A DNA stretch of 64,000 bases. It comes from Casuarius casuarius. Its lineage: Eukaryota > Chordata > Aves > Casuariiformes > Casuariidae. Shown here piece after piece: positions 52,101 through 64,000 of the stretch. How positions within the stretch are numbered: the first letter of the stretch is position 1; each line of letters opens with the position of its first letter. The stretch spans positions 3,379,629 through 3,443,628 of the forward strand of contig PTFA01000055.1 in the NCBI GenBank assembly GCA_003342895.1. Direction: 5' to 3'. The notes beneath the pieces were generated by a model. The model did not search any database. It saw nothing but the letters and a program-made list of their open reading frames with translations, and was not told the DNA's origin. The position numbers and the translations under genes are program-made.

Positions 52101-54433
52101 AGCAGAGACTAAAATCCAGAACATATAACCTTCTTGTAAGAGAAAGTAAGACATTTGCTATACAGAAGAGTGTATGAGTACTTTTCTAATCTGATCTTCC
52201 TATGTGCAGAATTGCAACAGGGGTGATACGTAATCGGGTAAAGCAGGTCAATTAGTGTACTATATAGTGTCTTATTTATGACAGGATCCACCCTGGGAAA
52301 GAATTTGAGAACCTTTGTTCTATATACAAGTTCTTATATTACAAGTTCTAAAGCAGCTTTCCCTCCTTGGGCTGAAAGGCCAGGGCTAAGGTGGTGTACT
52401 TTGAAATGGGTATTTCTCCTTAAGTCTATTGAACCGCCTCTCATATTTTGCAATAAAAAATAAGAAGTGAGGTGAGGATACAGTGCACTAACCAGAAAGA
52501 TACAGAAAGGTTTTAGAAAGCATCAAGCATCTAGGTACCACACATACACATTGCATACAGATAAACTTGAACCACTTAATTGTGTTTGAATGAAGTGCAT
52601 TACAACCGTCCACAACCAGTTAGCATCCTACAATAGCATTTAGGGCCTAACATCCACTTTTAAACGTCTTAGACTTGAGGTCAGGCAGGGTACTGGCTTA
52701 CACCAGTCAGAATTTCAGCCATAGAAAGATGATTTGATATTCGAAGAAATTGTAGCAGCTGAAGTAAAGGTTCATGCTTTCTCCGGCACATAAACATTCA
52801 AACAAAGAACCGCTTTTGAAGAGATTAAGTATTATAGCTCAAATAATTTTTGTGTTTCAAATACACAGAAACTGTGTGCTTACTGGTGTCATTAAAAGTG
52901 AGATCTTACTTTGTAAGAGAAAAGGGCTCAACAGTGCTGGTGTATGTGTAGCAGAATGAGGCAAGCCATTGCCTCCCAGGAATAAAATCAATCATTTTCC
53001 CTTGAAGAAAATAGACAGCTGGGGAGCTGAATTCTGCTCACTATAGCAAGCATATATCTAACTTCACTGGACTGCCTAGAGTCATATTAATGAATCTATC
53101 TGAAGAACTCAATTAGGTTTTCTTGTCTAGACTTGAGAAGTAAATAAATATTACTTAATGCATGGTATTTGATAAAAGGAAAATTATCACATTTGTACAC
53201 ACTTGCTGCAAGATGAAGCAAGTCAGCAATACCTCCTCTGCTCACTATTTTGGCTTGACATCTGTACTTCATTTAGTCTGAGCTTTATTATATTGACTGC
53301 CTGCTCTTTGCATTCCACTGCTTTGATTGAAACACTGATGGCAACGGAGTTCTGTCTTTCAGCACAGACCTGGCTCAGTTATATGAGGATTAATCCAAAT
53401 AAACAATTGAACTACTGTTTGCTGCAGTATCGGCAAGCAACAAGCTGTTGCTTGAAGACTACCATGTGTTTATATAGGTCCAGGTGCTACGTAAGCCCAG
53501 GCTACAAATAGACATTCCTCTCCTGTACTGAGTGATAAATTCTCAGTAATTCCCTCTGTTTGCATAGGTTAGACAAATAGCATTGCTTTTAATTTAGGAC
53601 TTAATTACTGTAATGTATGTACTCTTATTAGCAATGGGATTGCACTGATCAGCAAACCAACTGTCAGCTGTCCTCAGATGTTTTAAGCTACTTAATGGAG
53701 AAGTAGTTCCATAAAAATTCTTGGACTTAGAAAAAAGTGGTAGTTGTCTAACATTATCAACTTGGTAAAGTAACCAAAAAAAGTTGATACTAAACTAAAT
53801 CTGCCTTTAATCTTCTTACCTTTTTGTTTTACTTTGCTAGGGTTACCATTTAACCAAGAGCAGGCAGACGCATACAGTAAAGCACAAGAGAAGGGCAGTG
53901 TGCTTAATAACCTGGTGGTGTGTACACACAATTCATTTTAGTGTAGAATTGTTGGGATAGTTCAACTCCTTGGTGAATAACAGGAATGCAGGTCCAGTTA
54001 TCACAGTTACTTTCCACTAATTATCATCCAGAAATAAGGAGCAGTGTTCAGTCACTGTAAAACATCAATATGAAAGTGTCTTTGAGAGATCTGTACTTAC
54101 TTCTGGTTTATGTTTCTAGCCACTAGTATAATAACCAAGTGTCAAGGCTACAGGCTTACTCAGCAGCAAACCTGAATCAACTGTTGATGAAGCTTGCAAT
54201 AATTAGAGCATATTGATGCTTATGACTACCGCTGTGCATAGACTTGGACAGACTGCTCAATTTTGGAGCCTCAGTCATCTACATCCTGACCTGCAGGAGG
54301 CTAGCATTATTATTTTTTAAGAAAGACGTCATAAACAAAGCAGACCTTCAAAGTTTTTTAGTAAAACAAAGCAGGGCATGTTAAGCTGTATTGTAAAGAG
54401 AGTGGAGATCGCTGCTTCAGATTTTCCATTTTC

Positions 54434-54439
54434 TTTATT
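54434..54439 (-). terminator. PLK2: PLK2 polyadenylation signal AATAAA
   Basis: This is the first canonical AATAAA on the minus strand after the stop codon, about 585 nt downstream. I saw no earlier AATAAA or ATTAAA between it and the stop. Confidence 0.7.
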
Positions 54440-54527
54440 GCCAACAGATTTATATTTAAAATATCAACGTCCAAAAAAAAAAAAAAAAAAAGAAAAATTG
54501 TGTAATAAATACTTCACTTTAGGCTGT

Positions 54528-54536
54528 AATAAATAA
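54528..54536 (-). promoter_or_regulatory. AU-rich element nonamer in PLK2 3' UTR
   Basis: The minus strand reads TTATTTATT exactly, the core mRNA-destabilising nonamer of class AREs. A second AUUUA lies about 20 nt further downstream (54510-54506). This fits the known short-lived, serum-inducible PLK2 mRNA. Confidence 0.55.
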
Positions 54537-55022
54537 AAAAATTATTAACAAGGAATGCACTTTTCCAGCCACAAGTGTGGGTAGTTTTTGAAAAATAATG
54601 AAAAAAAAAAAAAAGTATGGCCATAGTTCACAGTTAAGCAGCCAGAAGCTGCTTATTACAGCTATTCCACAACAATGGAGCTCTCCCTTCCCTCCCTTTC
54701 CAGATGCGTATTCACAGTTTAACTCCATCAGAAATACTCCCTTATAGAGCAAGCAGTCATACTCTGCTGAGTTTGAGTCAAAAATATCTTTAACACACAC
54801 ATGAACCAAGGAAAACTATGGTCCGAAGAACTCCTTGTCACACCATTTTAGTCCAACAGTAGGTTTAGGCTTCTGTCTAATAGAAGTGTGCCCAGCACAC
54901 CATGACAGTCAAGTTTTCGTACCACCACACATCCATCATCAACATACTAGTTGCTCCACCATCTCCACTGTAGATTTCACAGTGAACAAAAGGGTCCTTT
55001 TGGTTTAACAGAGTCAGTCCCT

Positions 55023-60533
<5,511 letters not shown>

Positions 60534-60554
60534 GCCCGCCCGCTGCCCGCGCCG

Positions 60555-61074
60555 NNNNNNNNNNNNNNNNNNNNNNNNNNNNNNNNNNNNNNNNNNNNNN
60601 NNNNNNNNNNNNNNNNNNNNNNNNNNNNNNNNNNNNNNNNNNNNNNNNNNNNNNNNNNNNNNNNNNNNNNNNNNNNNNNNNNNNNNNNNNNNNNNNNNNN
60701 NNNNNNNNNNNNNNNNNNNNNNNNNNNNNNNNNNNNNNNNNNNNNNNNNNNNNNNNNNNNNNNNNNNNNNNNNNNNNNNNNNNNNNNNNNNNNNNNNNNN
60801 NNNNNNNNNNNNNNNNNNNNNNNNNNNNNNNNNNNNNNNNNNNNNNNNNNNNNNNNNNNNNNNNNNNNNNNNNNNNNNNNNNNNNNNNNNNNNNNNNNNN
60901 NNNNNNNNNNNNNNNNNNNNNNNNNNNNNNNNNNNNNNNNNNNNNNNNNNNNNNNNNNNNNNNNNNNNNNNNNNNNNNNNNNNNNNNNNNNNNNNNNNNN
61001 NNNNNNNNNNNNNNNNNNNNNNNNNNNNNNNNNNNNNNNNNNNNNNNNNNNNNNNNNNNNNNNNNNNNNNNNNN
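60555..61074. other. Assembly gap (520 N)
   Basis: Unresolved bases beginning 21 nt upstream of the PLK2 ATG. Open frames that read through it on either strand are artefacts. The length may be an estimate. Its place inside a CpG island suggests GC-related sequencing dropout. Confidence 1.
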
Positions 61075-61240
61075 CCCGCAGTCGCCCCCGCAGTCGCCGC
61101 CGCCGGCCCCAGCCCGGCCCCCCCGGCGGGAGGGCAGCGGCTCGCAGCGGGGCCGGCGGCGCGGCCGCCCCGTCGCGGCCCCCGGGGCAGCACCTCCTGC
61201 CGCAGCAGGCTCCCCCCACCCCCAGGCTGCTGCTTTGCGA

Positions 61241-62550
61241 GCTGAAATTAGAATTTCTGCTCGCTGAGTAAGCCCTCTTGACCACTGAGGGATCGAGACC
61301 GCGTTTTTAGACGTGTAGTACCTCTGACCTAGCTGCTCGAGTATAGGTGATGTTCAAAGAAGTGCATTTCAAAAATTTTTGAATCTGAAACTGTTCCGCA
61401 TTTCTTCTTTCATTCTAAACATGCAAAAATGCAGACTTCATTACTTCCTCAGTTTATTACACTTTCCCGAAATATTGTTTGCATGCTGGTAAGCACTGGG
61501 AGTACATTTGCACACTTTCATTGCTGGTTAAAAAAAAAAAAAAGTCTAGTTGATTTAATATATAGGAATCTGAGAACATGTAACTGCATAAATGATTTTA
61601 ATGCCACTCCCTGAACATTTCCCAGTTCACATCTTAAAACAGTAAAATACTCATTTTAAAACCGTGAACAATAAGATATACCTTTTATCAATAACAGAAG
61701 TGCAGAAATGAACAATATTTCAATTTCCCTTAAAGGAGTATTGCATTATGAAGATAGCAGTGCTTTAGTATCAAATATATTTGATTGTGTATGCTTTGCT
61801 TTTATCCATCTCCAGTCATTTACTAGGCATGCACCCCTGCATGCAGGTCTCTAACTTCCTACCTCTCTCTGCAAAGTTTCATCAGTTCATGTTAGTATTA
61901 TTAGCATAAAGAGGGGGGTAAGCACAGGAAGAGGGAAAAATCAGGATACACAGACTACTCTGTCCTGTACCTACTCTCACCCCTTGCAGGAATCTGATTC
62001 CTTACAGCAATCAGCAGGCTAATATTGTTTCCATCACACTAGTTAACTTTCTCCAAATTAGTATCAGTTACTGAAAAATAAGTTACTTAATGTAAAAGTG
62101 ATTTCTTGATGCTTTGTTTTATATCACTACATTGCTTTTGTGCCCTGTGCTGAAAGGCACCACAGAAAGGGAAAATAGCCAGGACAGATGTACACGATTT
62201 CCCTCCACTGGAAAGAAGTGGAAGTGCACGTGGCAAACCACAAATTTAACAAAAATAGGCTTTGTCTGCTGAAAGTTAAGGGGAGATTGTTGAGATTGAC
62301 CTTAAGAGGATGCAAGCACATGCTCAAAGCTGAGAACACATGAGATGTTTTGCTGAACAAGGTTAAGACTGTTTATTCTTACCTACTTTCCTGTTTTTTA
62401 AGCTCCATTCCTGCCAAATTACAAAAAGCCATAAGGCTGCCAGGCTACCTCTGTGCAGTACATTTGGTCAACTCTAGTATTACTTCTACTACTTTGGCAC
62501 AGGTGGCATTTAGCTAACACTTATTTTGAGGGGCCAAGTTCACCATACCA
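61241..62550. other. PLK2 upstream flank, AT-rich
   Basis: Composition switches from CpG island to AT-rich at about 61245. Apart from an A-run near 61530-61543 and a 12-bp palindrome at 61836-61847, nothing is identifiable. Confidence 0.55.
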
Positions 62551-62769
62551 CTACCATACCATGAGAGGTTTTACAAAGACAAAGACATCCCAAGAATAAG
62601 AATTTACTCTAAAGAAGTTCCAGTCTTTGAGAGCATTCCTGATCCTGCTGATGAACTGTGTTTCTGCCATTTCTTCTTCATACTTCCTACTGTGTCTTTC
62701 CTGTTCCCTAGTTTTTCCACTATCTTGCAAATTCTGCCATGCATTCTTAGTCCAAAGGCGCACACTCAT
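62551..62769 (-). CDS. Unrecognised coding-like frame, possible first exon of a small gene
   Basis: I do not recognise this protein. An ATG at 62769 has adenine at -3, and an in-frame TGA lies three codons upstream, so it behaves like a true start. The first 54 residues are hydrophilic and helix-prone (MSVRLWTKNAWQNLQ, then an Arg/Glu/Lys-rich run including SRKYEEEMAETQF and RIRNALKDW). This is unlike the Phe/Leu/Ser-rich noise of other frames nearby. After residue 54 a possible donor (AGA then GTAAAT, starting at 62607) is followed by hydrophobic residues that look like intron read-through. It lies on the same strand as PLK2, about 2 kb upstream. I could not assign later exons with confidence. 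It could be a lineage-specific gene, an unannotated exon, a pseudogene piece or chance. Confidence 0.35.
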   Translation of the reverse strand: MSVRLWTKNAWQNLQDSGKTREQERHSRKYEEEMAETQFISRIRNALKDWNFFRVNSYSWDVFVFVKPLMVW

Positions 62770-64000
62770 TTTGTGACTTCAGCCATAGGCACAAAGTTCA
62801 ATACTGAAGAGCTCCAGAGTTCTCTAAAAGCCTAAGTGCTGGCACTTACATACTGTTCTTACATGTCTTAAATCCTGTTAGATAGCAATTGGTATTTTGC
62901 AATGAAAATATTTCTTCTTTCCTTCTGAAGCCATTCTCCTGGATAAAATAAACAACATTAAAGCAAGGACTTAAACTGACCCTTTCATACCTTGCAAGAT
63001 GAAAGTTATCCTACAGTCTCATATTTTCTTCCTAGCTATGTCAACATAGTGCTGAAGTCTACCTGCAGCCTGCCAGTGAAGTCTGTTTCAAAGCTACTTA
63101 GGATAGCGAAGCTTTCTAGCCAGGTCAGGATGCAGCACTGCAGTTACCCTGCCAAGAAACAGGGCAAACTTAGCTCAAAACCAGGCTTCAAAAATTCTTC
63201 TTCCCTCCAGCTCCTCCAAAAAGTAATCCCTTATGCCAGCAACTTCATCTTGAGAGTTACGTACAACTTTTTTGTATCAGCATGATTATCAGGGGTCTGG
63301 GAAGCATGGGCATAGGCCCCTGGGTCAAGTCAGGAAAAGCAGGAATTTGGTAGAGCAGCAAGTGGCCTGACTACAGGCCTGGGGCTAGTTACAGGGGGTG
63401 CCACGCTCCAGGCAGAAGCTCCCGGCAAGAGCAGCAATCTGACCCAGGTGTTGAGAAAAGAGGTGTTAAGACTCAAGTTTGCGGTAAGCAGTACAGCAAG
63501 TCCTGGGCACCTAACTCCTTGTGTGTTACAACAGAGCCTTGGCACTGTGGCTGTCAGGGCCAGGAATTCCCTAGGGCACCCAAGTCCTTATGTGAAATCA
63601 GGTGGCCACACTATTTAGGTGGCCTCCAGACTAACAACTGAGCTTCCTTCCCGGGATGCTGCAAATATGCTTTTCCTTCAGCAGGATGCCAGTGCCAACC
63701 TGACAGGCCCACAGGCAGGTAACTCCCTCCGTGGCTGCCCTGTTCGAAGGGCACTTGGCCTTGGGCCCTCCCTTGTCAGAGACAGCTTCCTCTGCTCTCA
63801 GCTCTGCAAGGGGCTGCTCTGCAGCCGTGAGGGGGTTAAGGAAGTTAACAATTTTTATTACCAAAGGAAAGAAAAAAAGATTTCCATCTGAGATTTCAAA
63901 AAGTTTTTGTATTCTGTTTATTTCAGTTTGGGGCTTAAAACGGGCCTATTTTTATTTCATCTGAATCAATTTGCTATGCTCCTACAGTTACCCACATCAA
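62770..64000. other. Intergenic, no gene recognised
   Basis: Somewhat more GC-rich from about 63290 to 63840. A motif like GGGCACCTAACTCCTTGTG near 63505 recurs imperfectly about 70 bases on near 63574 (GGGCACCCAAGTCCTTATG), hinting at an old repeat. No exon recognised. Confidence 0.5.

Larger units (their letters stand above)
48236..54414. other. Intergenic desert downstream of PLK2
   Basis: No gene recognised. It holds the compound dinucleotide repeat at 49066 and an L2-like relic. This is the proximal 3' flank of PLK2 and a natural place for enhancers, but none can be shown from sequence alone. Confidence 0.55.
54415..55022 (-). other. PLK2: PLK2 3' UTR
   Basis: Inferred from the stop codon to about 20 bases past the first AATAAA. 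On the transcript strand it has an AUUUA-type motif at 54510-54506, the nonamer UUAUUUAUU at 54536-54528, a U19 run at 54491-54473 and a U14 run at 54614-54601. The cleavage position itself is inferred. Confidence 0.7.

Noticed and set aside
61726..61737. CCCTTAAAGG as a serum-response (CArG) box for PLK2
   Set aside because: The third position is C, so it does not meet CC(A/T)6GG. A single imperfect match about 1.2 kb upstream is not persuasive.

Overview
The window looks like part of a bird genome. It is AT-rich, with long stretches that hold no genes. It carries fragments of CR1 LINEs (the main avian retrotransposon), a few relics resembling MIR, and one intron-containing vertebrate gene. 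Repeat density is low, which fits a bird better than a turtle or crocodilian. The species cannot be named from the sequence.

The only gene I can call with confidence is PLK2 (polo-like kinase 2, also called SNK). It lies on the minus strand, with coding sequence from 60533 down to 55023. I rebuilt it as 14 coding exons with GT-AG introns throughout and matching reading phases. The sum is 1,995 nt, or 664 residues plus stop. The protein has a complete kinase domain and two polo boxes with the phosphopeptide-binding residues in place. The 3' UTR runs to an AATAAA signal at 54434-54439 and carries an exact AU-rich-element nonamer. The 5' UTR, start site and core promoter fall in or next to a 520-base run of N (60555-61074) inside a CpG island.

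Region by region: 1-54400 is an intergenic desert on the 3' side of PLK2. It contains four CR1 fragments: 11708-13295 (minus, ancient), 15575-16763 (plus, best preserved), 18925-19506 (plus) and 38715-39985 (plus). It also contains MIR-like relics, simple repeats, two perfect-arm inverted repeats, and two GC/CpG-rich islands (11370-11560 and 47330-48235), the second with a decayed minisatellite. PLK2 occupies 54410-60533. The GC-rich promoter zone and gap extend to about 61260. Upstream of it, 61260-64000 is mostly featureless except for an unrecognised, coding-like minus-strand frame at 62551-62769.

I found no operon-like system, CRISPR array or convincing RNA gene. The observations most worth following are the unexplained coding-like exon upstream of PLK2, the isolated CpG-rich minisatellite island in the desert, and the regulatory features of PLK2 itself.
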